64,000 bases of DNA, from assembly GCF_001426995.1 (NCBI RefSeq), contig NZ_LMFY01000001.1:362241-426240 (forward strand). Direction: 5' to 3'. The notes under the pieces are model-generated. The model was not told where the DNA came from and ran no database searches. It saw only the letters and a list, made by a program, of their open reading frames with translations. The position numbers and the translations under genes were made by a program. Shown here piece after piece: positions 47,064 through 55,439 of this stretch. The stretch's first letter is position 1. Every line of letters starts with the position of its first letter. Source of the stretch: Microbacterium sp. Root553 (lineage in GTDB: Bacteria > Actinomycetota > Actinomycetes > Actinomycetales > Microbacteriaceae).

Positions 47064-47924
47064 TTATGCCGCGATAGCGGCGTGATGGGTGTTCTCGAAC
47101 TCGAGTGGTGAGACGTCTCCGATGCCGGAGTGGCGGCGTTTCGGGTTGTACCAGGCCTCGATCCATTCGAAGATCGCCTGCCCCAGTTCGTCTCGGCTTT
47201 GCCAAACGTGCTGGTCGAGGAGTTCGCGTTGCATCGTGGACCAGAACGACTCCATGAGTCCGTTGTCGACGCTGGACGCGACCCTGCCCATCGATCCGAG
47301 CAGCCCGGCTTGGCGGAGCCGGTGCCCGAACACCCACGAGGTGTATTGGGATCCGCGGTCCGAATGGACCACGGTTCCCGGCTCGGGTTTGCGTCGCCAC
47401 CTTGCCATGTCGAGCGCATCGACAACGAGCTCTGCACGGATGTGATCGGCGATCGCCCACCCGACCACGCGACGGGAGAACACGTCCACGACGGCCGCGC
47501 AGTAGACCTTCCCGGTCTTCGTCGGATGTTCCGTGATATCGGTGACCCAGAGCTTGTTCGGGCCGTCCGCGACGAACTGGCGTTTCACGAGATCCTCATG
47601 CGGTGCCGGCAGCGGGCGGACCTTCCCGCGTTTGCGGCGGTGGCTGATCCCAGCGATCCCCGCCAGACGCATCAGCCGGGCCACCCGCTTCTTCCCGCAT
47701 CGGATCTGCAACCCGAGCCGCAGCTCCGCGTGCACGCGCCTCGCGCCGTAGCTGGTTCGGGAGTCCCTGTGAACGCGGACGATCGTGACCGTCAGCTCCT
47801 CGTCCACCCGTGCTCGCTCCGACGGAGGGCGACTCTTCCACGCGTAGTACCCCGACCGCGAGACCCGCAACACCCGACAGGCAAGGGCCGCGTCTATCCC
47901 GGTGGCGACGAGGCGATCGATCAC
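47064..47924 (-). CDS. IS3-family transposase OrfB (DDE integrase domain)
   Basis: 286 residues. The HTH_21 region reads YGARRVHAELR. The DDE residues lie in WVTDITEH, VHSDRGSQY and NGLMESFW, followed by the family's YNPKRRHSGIG. GTG 47924 overlaps the orfA stop. The main product is probably an OrfAB fusion made by -1 frameshifting at AAAAG (47935-47939). Confidence 0.93.
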   Translation of the reverse strand: MIDRLVATGIDAALACRVLRVSRSGYYAWKSRPPSERARVDEELTVTIVRVHRDSRTSYGARRVHAELRLGLQIRCGKKRVARLMRLAGIAGISHRRKRGKVRPLPAPHEDLVKRQFVADGPNKLWVTDITEHPTKTGKVYCAAVVDVFSRRVVGWAIADHIRAELVVDALDMARWRRKPEPGTVVHSDRGSQYTSWVFGHRLRQAGLLGSMGRVASSVDNGLMESFWSTMQRELLDQHVWQSRDELGQAIFEWIEAWYNPKRRHSGIGDVSPLEFENTHHAAIAA

Positions 47925-48220
47925 CGGGAAGACCCTTTTGGGCCGACCACCTCCCGCGCGAAATACGCCGACGCCTGCCGGAGGATCTCGATCTCCGCGG
48001 CCTGAACCCGGTTCTCGCGCCGCAGCCGGACCAGCTCGGCGCGTTCATCCGAGGTCACGCCTTCCTCGACGCCCTCGTCAACGTCGGCGATCTTCATCCA
48101 CCGGCGCAGACACGACTCGCTGATCCCCAGATCGGCCGCGAGCTGCGCCACCGGCTTCTCCTTTGACCGCGCGAGCACGACCGCCCTCCGACGAAACTCC
48201 ACCGGGTGAGCTGCAGGCAT
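47921..48220 (-). CDS. IS3-family OrfA (HTH, leucine zipper)
   Basis: 99 residues. HTH AQLAADLGISESCLRRWMK is followed by a heptad region ELVRLRRENRVQAAEIEILR typical of OrfA dimerisation. GGAGTC precedes the ATG. The frame carries CCA AAA GGG near its end, where slipping back one base enters the orfB frame. Confidence 0.92.
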   Translation of the reverse strand: MPAAHPVEFRRRAVVLARSKEKPVAQLAADLGISESCLRRWMKIADVDEGVEEGVTSDERAELVRLRRENRVQAAEIEILRQASAYFAREVVGPKGSSR

Positions 48221-49158
48221 GATGACTCCTTCACGAACGACTCTCGCCGCTCAGATCAGGTGTCCACAAGACCGGGTTCAGCTCCCAACGACTAGGTCGA
48301 CGCTCTTAGTGCCCTCCGGTCGAAGGACCGCAGACAGTATCGACCGCGTGGCAACGTCGATGAGAATTGTGAGCTCCGGGCGAGCGATCGTGGTTTCATC
48401 GATCCGCACGAGGACATCCAACGTCGTTGAATCGATCTGAGTCTGTTCTCCAGGGCGTAGCGCTTGGCGGCTCTTGAACGAGCGGCTGTGCCGGAGGGAA
48501 AGTGATTCTCTTGTCTTGGCAGAGCCGAATGAGCCGCGGCCGACGTCCTCTGCTTTCAGAATGCGATGGAGCGTGGCTCGACTGGGCAGTTGAACTTCCG
48601 CTCCATATTTCTGATGGGTCAGTCGTTCGATTCTGCGGATCAAGGCATCCTTGCTGATCGTGGATGCGGCCGCGCGCGAGTCCAGCACCTCATTGATCAC
48701 CTCGACGACACGCGGATCCGTACGCCCAATTCCGGCAGATCTACCTGATGACGGCTTTCTACCGTCGACCAGTCCGGGCAAGCCATAACGCTCGAACTCC
48801 TCCAACCGCCGATACACGGTTCGTGGGGAGACGGTGCTCCCCAGGCGAGCGGCCGCCTCCCTCGCCGCGTCAAGAACGGCGGCCTTCTTCGTCACTCCAC
48901 TCTGAACCGCATCGTCCATCGCCTTCAATACGTGCCACCAGGTCTGCGCTGCTTCGTCCTCGATCACCTCATCTCTGAGTTCCCGCAGATCAAATCGAGT
49001 TGCCAACCGGGAACTGAGGCCGGCACTCCGTTCCAGCTCATCGCGCGAGACCTCCAGCTCGACGCCGTCGCTTGAGCGCAACACTGCGAAGGTCGGGCTG
49101 ATGACCATTACTTCGTAGTCGACAGATCGCCAAGAGATCCATGAACCAGCGCGCTGCC

Positions 49159-49911
49159 TCATTCGACTGACCGCCGAGTCAGCCGCGTCGCGGGTGTCAG
49201 AGGCAGTTCAAGGTCGAACTCGAGGTAGCCGCTCCACAACAGCCAGTAGCAGCGTTCGATCCCCCTGCCGTCCCAGTCGAGGTTCTTGCTCACGTGGTCG
49301 ACTGTTCCGACATCGCCAACAGGAAGCGATAGAGGCGAGTCGAGGTCCCAGCGCGGATCGCGATAGCGCGACAAGAATCGTAGGTTCGCATCGCGCACCA
49401 CCGAGTCGAGTGCATACACGGTGTACGACCACCCAAGCCGAGCGCAAAACTCCGCTGTTCGATCGAACTGAGCGCGTGCCACGTCGTCGATGCGTTTCAA
49501 AGGCCTGACGTCGACAAGCACCGGAGGACTGTCGATCATCCGAACGAAGTAGTCGGGCGTGTGCCGGCTGGTGGAGGACCCCACCCACTGAATCTCCATC
49601 GGTTGACTCGATACTGCGTCCACTCCGACCGTGCGATCTAGCTCGAGGAGGAATGTACGTTCTGCGAGCGACTCGAAGACCACGTGTCGACCTGTTTTAG
49701 ACATCCAGAGCGCGCCTGAGTGGTGGCGTTTGCCCTGCCACGTCGAAAACTCACGCACGGGTGAGCAAAGTTCGAAGGGAATCTCCGAGACATCGCGAGC
49801 GTCCATCAGGCGCCGACTGTCTGCGAGCACGAAGGCCACGTCTACTCGCCCCTCAGAGGGCTGGATGTCGCTGCTTGCTCTCCAAGGAACTAAGGCCGAC
49901 GGGATCACCAT
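49159..49911 (-). CDS. tnsA: TnsA-like heteromeric transposase endonuclease subunit
   Basis: 250 residues. A PD-(D/E)xK-type nuclease core: Glu in VFESLAER (80-84), Asp120 in HTPDYFV, and LVDVRP, where Arg136 replaces the usual Lys. TnsA cuts the 5' ends of the transposon so that it moves by cut-and-paste. ATG 49911 is the first start inside the terminal repeats; longer readings would translate the repeats. The stop overlaps tnsB (ATGA). Confidence 0.83.
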   Translation of the reverse strand: MVIPSALVPWRASSDIQPSEGRVDVAFVLADSRRLMDARDVSEIPFELCSPVREFSTWQGKRHHSGALWMSKTGRHVVFESLAERTFLLELDRTVGVDAVSSQPMEIQWVGSSTSRHTPDYFVRMIDSPPVLVDVRPLKRIDDVARAQFDRTAEFCARLGWSYTVYALDSVVRDANLRFLSRYRDPRWDLDSPLSLPVGDVGTVDHVSKNLDWDGRGIERCYWLLWSGYLEFDLELPLTPATRLTRRSVE

Positions 49912-50018
49912 TAGAGACTCTTTCGAAGCCCGCGCGATGGCGATCCCTTCCCACGAAGAGCCGCGCGTGCTGACACGGTACCGCCGTACCCATCCGCGGG
50001 CAACGCCTCGTGAGAAAG

Positions 50019-50103
50019 TTGTCAACGGATTGAGACACTTGCCACTTGCATGAGACGTCGTGCCAAGTGTCTGAGATGTTGCCAACTTGCTTGAGATCGG
50101 ACA
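50019..50103. repeat. Transposon right end: four tandem TnsB-site-like repeats
   Basis: Repeats at 50019, 50039, 50060 and 50079 with consensus TTGCCAACTTGCTTGAGAC (variants allowed), spaced 20-21 bp, ending in ACA at 50101-50103. Tandem binding sites of about 20 bp next to a TGT/ACA terminus are the hallmark of Tn7-type ends. Confidence 0.82.
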
Positions 50104-50250
50104 ACGATCGTGACCGACATCCCGATCTCGAACTTTCCGTGACCAAACCGTTGCATTCGTTATCTCGCCGTTATAGAGTGATTGCACGGTGAATGTTTGC
50201 TGTGGCATACACCGCATGTGATTGCAGGACACTCTTGGTGCAAGGGACAA

Positions 50251-50280
50251 GGGCCGGTCGGGAGCCTCTCCGACCGGCCC
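50251..50280. terminator. Hairpin with 11-bp stem between the transposon end and MarR gene
   Basis: GGGCCGGTCGG and its perfect complement enclose an 8-base loop and are followed by TTTA on the plus strand (AA-rich before). No gene upstream on the plus strand ends here, so it may be the terminator of a gene removed by rearrangement. Confidence 0.7.
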
Positions 50281-50307
50281 TTTACTGTTGCCACTAACCT
50301 GGTCTCC

Positions 50308-50736
50308 ATGACCGATCGCAAGCTCGCCGTCCAGGCGTGGGAGAGCCTGTTCCGCGCGCAGCACGAGCTGTTCACCGAGATGAACGCCGATTTCGATCAT
50401 TCCGGTCTCGGACAGGCCGAATACGACGTGCTCCTCACGGTCACGCGCTCGCCCCGCAAGTCCGCCCGGCTGCGCGACGTCACCTCCAACATGCTGATCA
50501 GTCAGCCCAGCGTCTCGCGCCTCGTCGACCGCATGGTCTCGCGCGGGCTCGTCGAGAAGTGCCCCGACCCCGACGACGGACGCGGTGCGCTGATCCGCGC
50601 GACGGATGCGGGAGTCCGGGCGTTCCGTCAGATCGCCACCGTGCACGGCCGCTCCATCGCCGACCGCATGTCGCGGCTCGATGACGACGAGCTGAAGGCG
50701 TTGCGCGACCTCGCCGAGAAGCTCCGCGGCCGCTGA
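50308..50736 (+). CDS. MarR-family transcriptional regulator
   Basis: 142 residues. Winged HTH with ARLRDVTSNMLISQPSVSRL and wing LVEKCPDPDDGRGALI. The ATG at 50308 is the natural family start; the ribosome site is weak. The upstream 200 bp hold the terminator and a possible weak promoter (TTGCAT at 50151, TATAGA at 50172). A target is not obvious; the flotillin gene follows 234 bp later. Confidence 0.88.
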   Translation: MTDRKLAVQAWESLFRAQHELFTEMNADFDHSGLGQAEYDVLLTVTRSPRKSARLRDVTSNMLISQPSVSRLVDRMVSRGLVEKCPDPDDGRGALIRATDAGVRAFRQIATVHGRSIADRMSRLDDDELKALRDLAEKLRGR

Positions 50737-50970
50737 TCTCTGTCGGGGGGGTTCCCCTGGAAGGTTCTCCCCGTCGGGCGGATTTCTCCCCGTCGGGCGG
50801 CGAGATCACGCACAGGTGTCCTCCCGTCGAGGAGTTCGCCTCCCACACCGAAGCGGGCCCGACTCCCGGCGACGGCTGGAACCGTTTTCTGGCAGGGTGG
50901 ACCGTAACCGCCCGCGCGACCGCGCGGGCATCACGGACCGCCCCCTCGGGGGGAACCAGGGAGGTCATCC

Positions 50971-52581
50971 ATGGAGATCGCCGGAGCAGTCGGCATCCTC
51001 ATCATCGTCGGCATCGCCGTCGTCGCCGCTGTCGTCATACTGCTGATCCTGCTGCTGTTCGCACGCAGCTGGATCAAGGTCGCCCGAGCCGACGAGGCCC
51101 TCGTCATCTCGGGTCGCAAGCAGAAGGTGCAGCGCGCCGTCATCGCCGCCGACGGGTCGAGCCGCGACGAGATGTCGGAATCGCCCGTCACCGTCATCGT
51201 GAACGGCAAGTCGCTCGTCAACCCGATCACGCAGCGCCACGAGATCATCTCGCTGCGTTCGCGGCAGGTCTCCCTGAACGCCGAGGCGCAGTCGCTCGAC
51301 AGCGTCACGCTCAACGTCGACGGCGTCGCGATCGTGAAGATCGGCTCCGACCCCATCCTCGTCCGCCGGGCCGCCGAGCGATTCGCCTCGCAGGACAAGG
51401 CCATCGAGCAGTTCACCACCGAACAGCTCGAGGGTGCCCTGCGTGGCATCGTCGCCACGCTCTCGGTCGTCGAGCTCATGCGCGAGCGCAAGAAGTTCTC
51501 CGACCAGATCGCCGCCGACGTCTCGCAGGAGCTCGCCGAGCAGGGTCTGATCCTCGACTCGTTCCAGATCAAGGGGATCACCGACAAGGTCGGCTACATC
51601 CAGTCTCTCGGTGCCCCCGAGATCCAGGCGAAGCGTCAGTCCGCGGAGATCTCGCAGACCAACGCCGACCGTGCGATCAACCAGAAGAACATCGCCAACC
51701 AGGAAGCCAACCTCATCGAGCAGACCGCGCTCGACACCAACACGGCGAACTCCAACGCCGGCATCGGCCGAGCGCGCGCCGAGGCCGAGCAGGCCGAGAA
51801 CCTCGCCCGCGAGCAGGCTCAGCAGGCCGTTCTGCAGCAGCAGGCCGAGAACCGCCAGGCTCAGCTCGACGCCGACGTCAAGCGCGTCGCCGACGCCCAG
51901 CGGTACGAGGCCGAGACCCGCGCGCAGGCCGAGCTCTACACGCGTGAGCGTGCCGCCGAGGCCGGCGCGATCGAGCAGGTCAAGCAGGCCGAGGCCCGCA
52001 CCCGCATCGCCGAGCAGCAGGCGCAGGCCGACAAGGCCAAGGCCGACGGTGAGGCCGCAGCCGCGATCGCCCGCGCGAGCGGTGAAGCCGACGCGCTGCG
52101 CGCGCAGGCAGAGGCCGAGTCCGAGGCACGTCGCCTGCGGGCCAACGCCGAAGCCGACGCGATCCGCGCCGAGGGTGAGGCGCGAGCCGCAGCCGTCGAG
52201 GCCGAGGCGAAGGCCATCGCGTCCAACCAGGACGCCTTCCTGTCGCAGCGCGTGCTGGACGTGCTGCCGTCGATCATGGCCGAGTTCTCCAAGGGCTACG
52301 CCGCGATCGGCAACGTGTCGATCATCGGCGGCTCGAGCGAAGACGGAGCATCGAACCTCGTCGGCGCCGACAGCGCACGGGCTCTGAAGTCGGTGTTCGA
52401 CAGCGTCAGCTCGGCGACCGGACTCGACCTCGCGTCGATCATCCAGGGCCAGGCCGTCGGTCGTGGCATCGGCGAGGGAGTCGCAGCAGCGTCCGCACCG
52501 TCCGCGGCTTCTGCACCGACGCGACGCTCGGCACCGACCACCCCGCCGCCCCCGGCACCGCCGGCTCCCGCAGCGGAGTAA
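50971..52581 (+). CDS. Flotillin-like SPFH-domain membrane scaffold protein
   Basis: 536 residues. An N-terminal membrane segment (about 5-31) is followed by the SPFH domain (about 35-215), then a long Ala/Glu/Gln-rich coiled coil (about 215-425) with EA repeats, and a Pro/Ala-rich tail. Flotillins organise membrane microdomains. GGGAGG precedes the ATG. No NfeD partner is adjacent, unlike many bacterial flotillin loci. A long palindromic terminator follows. Confidence 0.92.
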   Translation: MEIAGAVGILIIVGIAVVAAVVILLILLLFARSWIKVARADEALVISGRKQKVQRAVIAADGSSRDEMSESPVTVIVNGKSLVNPITQRHEIISLRSRQVSLNAEAQSLDSVTLNVDGVAIVKIGSDPILVRRAAERFASQDKAIEQFTTEQLEGALRGIVATLSVVELMRERKKFSDQIAADVSQELAEQGLILDSFQIKGITDKVGYIQSLGAPEIQAKRQSAEISQTNADRAINQKNIANQEANLIEQTALDTNTANSNAGIGRARAEAEQAENLAREQAQQAVLQQQAENRQAQLDADVKRVADAQRYEAETRAQAELYTRERAAEAGAIEQVKQAEARTRIAEQQAQADKAKADGEAAAAIARASGEADALRAQAEAESEARRLRANAEADAIRAEGEARAAAVEAEAKAIASNQDAFLSQRVLDVLPSIMAEFSKGYAAIGNVSIIGGSSEDGASNLVGADSARALKSVFDSVSSATGLDLASIIQGQAVGRGIGEGVAAASAPSAASAPTRRSAPTTPPPPAPPAPAAE

Positions 52582-52609
52582 GCAGCAGCACAGCAACCAG
52601 CAGCACAGC

Positions 52610-52640
52610 GGATGCCGCGGCCGATTCGGCCGCGGCATCC
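52610..52640 (+). terminator. 31-bp palindrome after the flotillin gene
   Basis: Perfect 15-bp arms (GGATGCCGCGGCCGA and complement) around one base, 29 bp after the flotillin stop. It lacks a clear T-tract, so termination strength is uncertain. Confidence 0.65.
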
Positions 52641-52660
52641 GTCATGTGCGGGCAGCCTCC

Positions 52661-52748
52661 CGTGCACGATTCAGCATGAACGCCGCACACCGGGCGCTAT
52701 CGGGTGTGATCGGCCGAGTTCAGTGGCGCTCATGCTGAATCGTGCACG
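52661..52748. repeat. Perfect 19-bp inverted repeat enclosing 50 bp
   Basis: Arms CGTGCACGATTCAGCATGA (52661-52679) and exact complement (52730-52748). The interior contains a nested CACACC/GGTGTG pair. It lies between flotillin and HrpB genes and is not part of either. Candidate MITE/REP-like element or structured RNA. Confidence 0.9.
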
Positions 52749-52847
52749 CGGTTCCCGACCGCCCGCTCGACGCCCACTCGACCGCCGCCTGACCGCCCAC
52801 CCCTCTGCCGGCACCCGGATGGGGAACGGACCGGGCAGACTGGGGAC

Positions 52848-55394
52848 ATGACCGCCTTCGACCTCGATGCCATCGGCGCGGGGCTCTCGTTCGCGGCCGC
52901 TCTCGACGAGCTGTCGGCGGCACTCGACACCCGCGCCGCGGTGGTGGTGAGCGCTCCTCCCGGAACGGGCAAGACCACTCTCGTACCGCCGCTGCTGGCG
53001 TCGCGTTCGCCCGGCCGTGTGATCGTCACGCAGCCTCGACGGGTCGCTGCCCGTGCCGCCGCCCGACGACTCGCCCACCTCGACGGCACGCCGCTGGGCG
53101 CACGGGTGGGATTCACGGTGCGCGGCGAGCGCTCGGCAGGGCCCGGGACCAGGATCGAGTTCGTCACGGCGGGGGTGCTGCTGCGGCGGATGCTCGACGA
53201 CCCCGGCCTCGACGGTGTCGATGCGGTGGTCCTCGACGAGGTCCACGAGCGCGCGCTCGAAACGGATCTGCTGATCGGCCTGCTCTCCGAGGTGCGCGAG
53301 CTGAGGGACGACCTCGTGGTCGTCGCGATGTCGGCGACCCTCGACGCCGCGCGCATCTCGGACGCTCTGGGCACCGACACCCTGCCCGCCCCGGTGGTCG
53401 ACCACGAGGTCCCCGCCTTTCCGCTCACCGAGCGCTGGGCGCCGAGTCCCGCACCACGGCTCGACGAGCGCGGCGTGACCCGCGGTTTCCTCGACCACGT
53501 CGCCCGCACGACGACGGATGCCGCGCGTGCGCTGACCCGCGACGACCCGACGGCGGACGTGCTGGTGTTCGCGCCGGGTGTGCGCGAGGTCTCGGAGATC
53601 GCCCGGCGCCTCCGTGACGCGAGCGGTGAGGCCGACATCCGCGAACTGCACGGACGCATCCCGGCGGCGGAACAGGATGCCGTCATCCGGGGCCGCCGCG
53701 CGGATGAGGCGCCGCGCATCATCGTCACCACCTCTCTCGCCGAATCCTCGCTCACGGTGCCGGGGGTGCGCCTGGTCGTGGACAGCTGTCTGTCTCGGCA
53801 TCCGCAGCGCGACGCCGCCCGGGGGATGACGGGCCTCGTCACGACCGCGGCATCGCGGTCGTCCTGCGTGCAGCGGGCGGGCCGTGCGACGCGACAGGGC
53901 CCCGGCACGGTCATCCGCTGCGTCGACGAGCGCACCTACGCGGCGGCGCCTGCCCGCCCGGTCGCGGAGATCGCCGTGTCCGACCTCGCCGACGCCGCAC
54001 TGCTGCTCGCGTGCTGGGGTGCGCCCGGTGGCGCGGGACTGCGGATGATCGAGCCGCTGCCCGCTGCCTCACTCGCCGACGCGCTCACCGCGCTGCGCGG
54101 ACTCGGAGCGATCGACGACCAGGGCCACGCCACTGCCGACGGCCGTGCGCTGGCGCGCATCCCCGCCGATCCGCGACTCGCCCGCGCCCTGCGTGACGGC
54201 AGCCCGATCGTCGGCGCCCGACTGACCGCCGAGGTCGTCGCGCTGCTGGGTGGTGATGTGCGGGTAGCCCAGGCCGACGCCGCACAGGCGCTCGTCACCC
54301 TGCGCGGGGGACGCACGCCGGATGCCCGGCGCTGGCGCAGCGACGCGGATCGGCTCGAGCGCCTCGCCCATCCCGCACCGGGAGTCCGGTCGGACCTCGA
54401 CGGCGTCGGCCTCGTGATCGCCCTCGCCTTTCCCGACCGGATCGCGCAGCGCGTCGATCGCACCGCCGAGGGTGCGACGTTCCTGCTGGCATCGGGCACC
54501 CGTGCCGGGGTGCAGGGCCCGCTCGCTGCGGTGGAGTGGCTCGCGGTCGCCGATGTGGCACGCGCGGCGGGTCGGGCCGCGGCGGGATCGGGCGCCGTCA
54601 TCCGCTCTGCGGCGGCACTGTCGGAGAGCCAGCTCGAGCAGTCCGCCGGCCATCTGATGACCGACCGGGTCGAGGCGGAGTTCACCGGTGGGCGCGTGCA
54701 GGCACGACGGGAACGCCGCGTCGGCGCGATCCTTCGCTCATCCGCTCCGGTGCGCGCGTCGGCGGAGGAGGGCCGGGATGCCGTGCGTCGGGCGCTCCGT
54801 CGAGACGGTCTCGGCCTGTTCGCATGGACCGGTGGCGCCGATGCGCTGCGGCGTCGGCTGGGTCTGCTGCACCGCGAGCTCGGCCTTCCCTGGCCCGATG
54901 TCTCCGATGCCGGGCTGCTCGACGCCCTCGACACCTGGATGGCACCCGAGCTCGATGCGCTGGCCGCCGGGACTGCGGTCGCGCGGCTCGATCTGACGTC
55001 CGCGCTCCGCCGCCTGCTGCCCTGGCCCGAGGCATCCCGCCTCGACGACCTCGCCCCCGAGCGGCTCGAGGTGCCCAGCGGCTCGCGCATCCGCATCGAC
55101 TACCCGGAGCTCGGGGATCCGACGGCACGACCCGTGGTGGCGGTGAAGCTGCAGGAGTGCTTCGGCTGGGCGCAGACCCCGAGGCTGGTAGACGGACGGA
55201 CCCCCGTGCTGTTCCACCTGCTCTCCCCCGCCGGACACCCGCTCGCGGTCACCGACGATCTCGCCTCGTTCTGGTCGGGTCCGTACTCACAGGTGCGCGC
55301 GGAGATGCGCGGACGCTACCCCAAGCATCCGTGGCCCGAGGATCCCTGGCTCGCTGCCCCGACCAGGCACACGAAGAAACGCGCCCCCGGCTGA
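52848..55394 (+). CDS. hrpB: ATP-dependent helicase HrpB
   Basis: 848 residues, normal for HrpB. DEAH-type motifs in order: Walker A PPGTGKTT (about 38-45), TQPRRVAA, DEVH (motif II), MSATLDA (motif III), and QRAGRATRQGPG (motif VI). The HA2-like and HrpB C-terminal domains follow, ending with HPWPEDPWLAAPTRH typical of the family. The function is unclear in bacteria; an RNA helicase role is presumed. It stands alone, with a convergent terminator after it. Confidence 0.94.
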   Translation: MTAFDLDAIGAGLSFAAALDELSAALDTRAAVVVSAPPGTGKTTLVPPLLASRSPGRVIVTQPRRVAARAAARRLAHLDGTPLGARVGFTVRGERSAGPGTRIEFVTAGVLLRRMLDDPGLDGVDAVVLDEVHERALETDLLIGLLSEVRELRDDLVVVAMSATLDAARISDALGTDTLPAPVVDHEVPAFPLTERWAPSPAPRLDERGVTRGFLDHVARTTTDAARALTRDDPTADVLVFAPGVREVSEIARRLRDASGEADIRELHGRIPAAEQDAVIRGRRADEAPRIIVTTSLAESSLTVPGVRLVVDSCLSRHPQRDAARGMTGLVTTAASRSSCVQRAGRATRQGPGTVIRCVDERTYAAAPARPVAEIAVSDLADAALLLACWGAPGGAGLRMIEPLPAASLADALTALRGLGAIDDQGHATADGRALARIPADPRLARALRDGSPIVGARLTAEVVALLGGDVRVAQADAAQALVTLRGGRTPDARRWRSDADRLERLAHPAPGVRSDLDGVGLVIALAFPDRIAQRVDRTAEGATFLLASGTRAGVQGPLAAVEWLAVADVARAAGRAAAGSGAVIRSAAALSESQLEQSAGHLMTDRVEAEFTGGRVQARRERRVGAILRSSAPVRASAEEGRDAVRRALRRDGLGLFAWTGGADALRRRLGLLHRELGLPWPDVSDAGLLDALDTWMAPELDALAAGTAVARLDLTSALRRLLPWPEASRLDDLAPERLEVPSGSRIRIDYPELGDPTARPVVAVKLQECFGWAQTPRLVDGRTPVLFHLLSPAGHPLAVTDDLASFWSGPYSQVRAEMRGRYPKHPWPEDPWLAAPTRHTKKRAPG

Positions 55395-55411
55395 GCGGCG
55401 ACTGTCGCCGC
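55395..55411. terminator. GC-rich hairpin between convergent genes
   Basis: GCGGCGAC-T-GTCGCCGC immediately after the HrpB stop; in practice a 6-bp stem with a 5-base loop. No T-tract. Confidence 0.4.
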
Positions 55412-55439
55412 CGTACCGCCCACGCCCTCTCCCGCGCCC

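Larger units (their letters stand above)
47023..48285 (-). mobile_element. IS3-family insertion sequence, 1263 bp
   Basis: Terminal inverted repeats start GGAGCTGAACCCGGT on both sides and continue to TGGACAC (23 of 26 matches). The 3-bp target duplication CAA is at 47020-47022 and 48286-48288. It contains orfA and orfB with a -1 frameshift signal. The shared AGCT could mislead towards a 4-bp duplication, but only the CAA boundary restores the tnsB frame. Confidence 0.92.
45899..49162 (-). pseudogene. tnsB: TniA/TnsB DDE transposase split by an IS3-family element
   Basis: N-terminal part 49162-48286 has HTH regions and the first catalytic Asp (D244 in TQIDSTTLDV). C-terminal part 47019-45899 has the second Asp (ITTDRGSNY) and the Glu (DKPHVERTF). 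Joining them after removing 47023-48285 and one CAA copy gives 1998 bases, an open 665-residue frame, and reads SVDLVVVLARALAP across the join, as expected for the family. As it stands, the N-terminal part ends at an IS-derived stop. It overlaps the tnsA stop (ATGA). Confidence 0.9.
43970..50103 (-). mobile_element. Tn7-like transposon (TnsA, TnsB, TnsC, TniQ), inactivated by an IS
   Basis: Four minus-strand transposition genes in the order tnsA, tnsB, tnsC, tniQ are coupled by ATGA overlaps or short spacing. The right end carries four tandem 20-bp repeats. Both proposed termini start TGT-N4 and then CTCA-N-GCAA-N-T (left from 43970, right inward from 50103). The flanking 5-mers (AGTGG and ACGAT) do not match, so either a boundary is slightly wrong or one flank was rearranged. 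No cargo genes lie inside. The IS3 element sits in tnsB. Confidence 0.7.

Noticed and set aside
47025..48283. IS boundary with a 4-bp AGCT target duplication
   Set aside because: AGCT is part of the terminal inverted repeat; only the CAA duplication restores the tnsB frame.
43970..50103. CRISPR-associated transposon
   Set aside because: No cas genes, repeats with spacers or guide-like array between or beside the transposition genes.
50965..52638. 557-codon antisense frame across the flotillin gene
   Set aside because: Repetitive Gly/Leu/Arg sequence that mirrors the flotillin coiled coil; no ribosome site.
53936..55096. Long minus-strand frame inside hrpB
   Set aside because: Arg/Ser/Ala-rich shadow of a motif-complete helicase gene.
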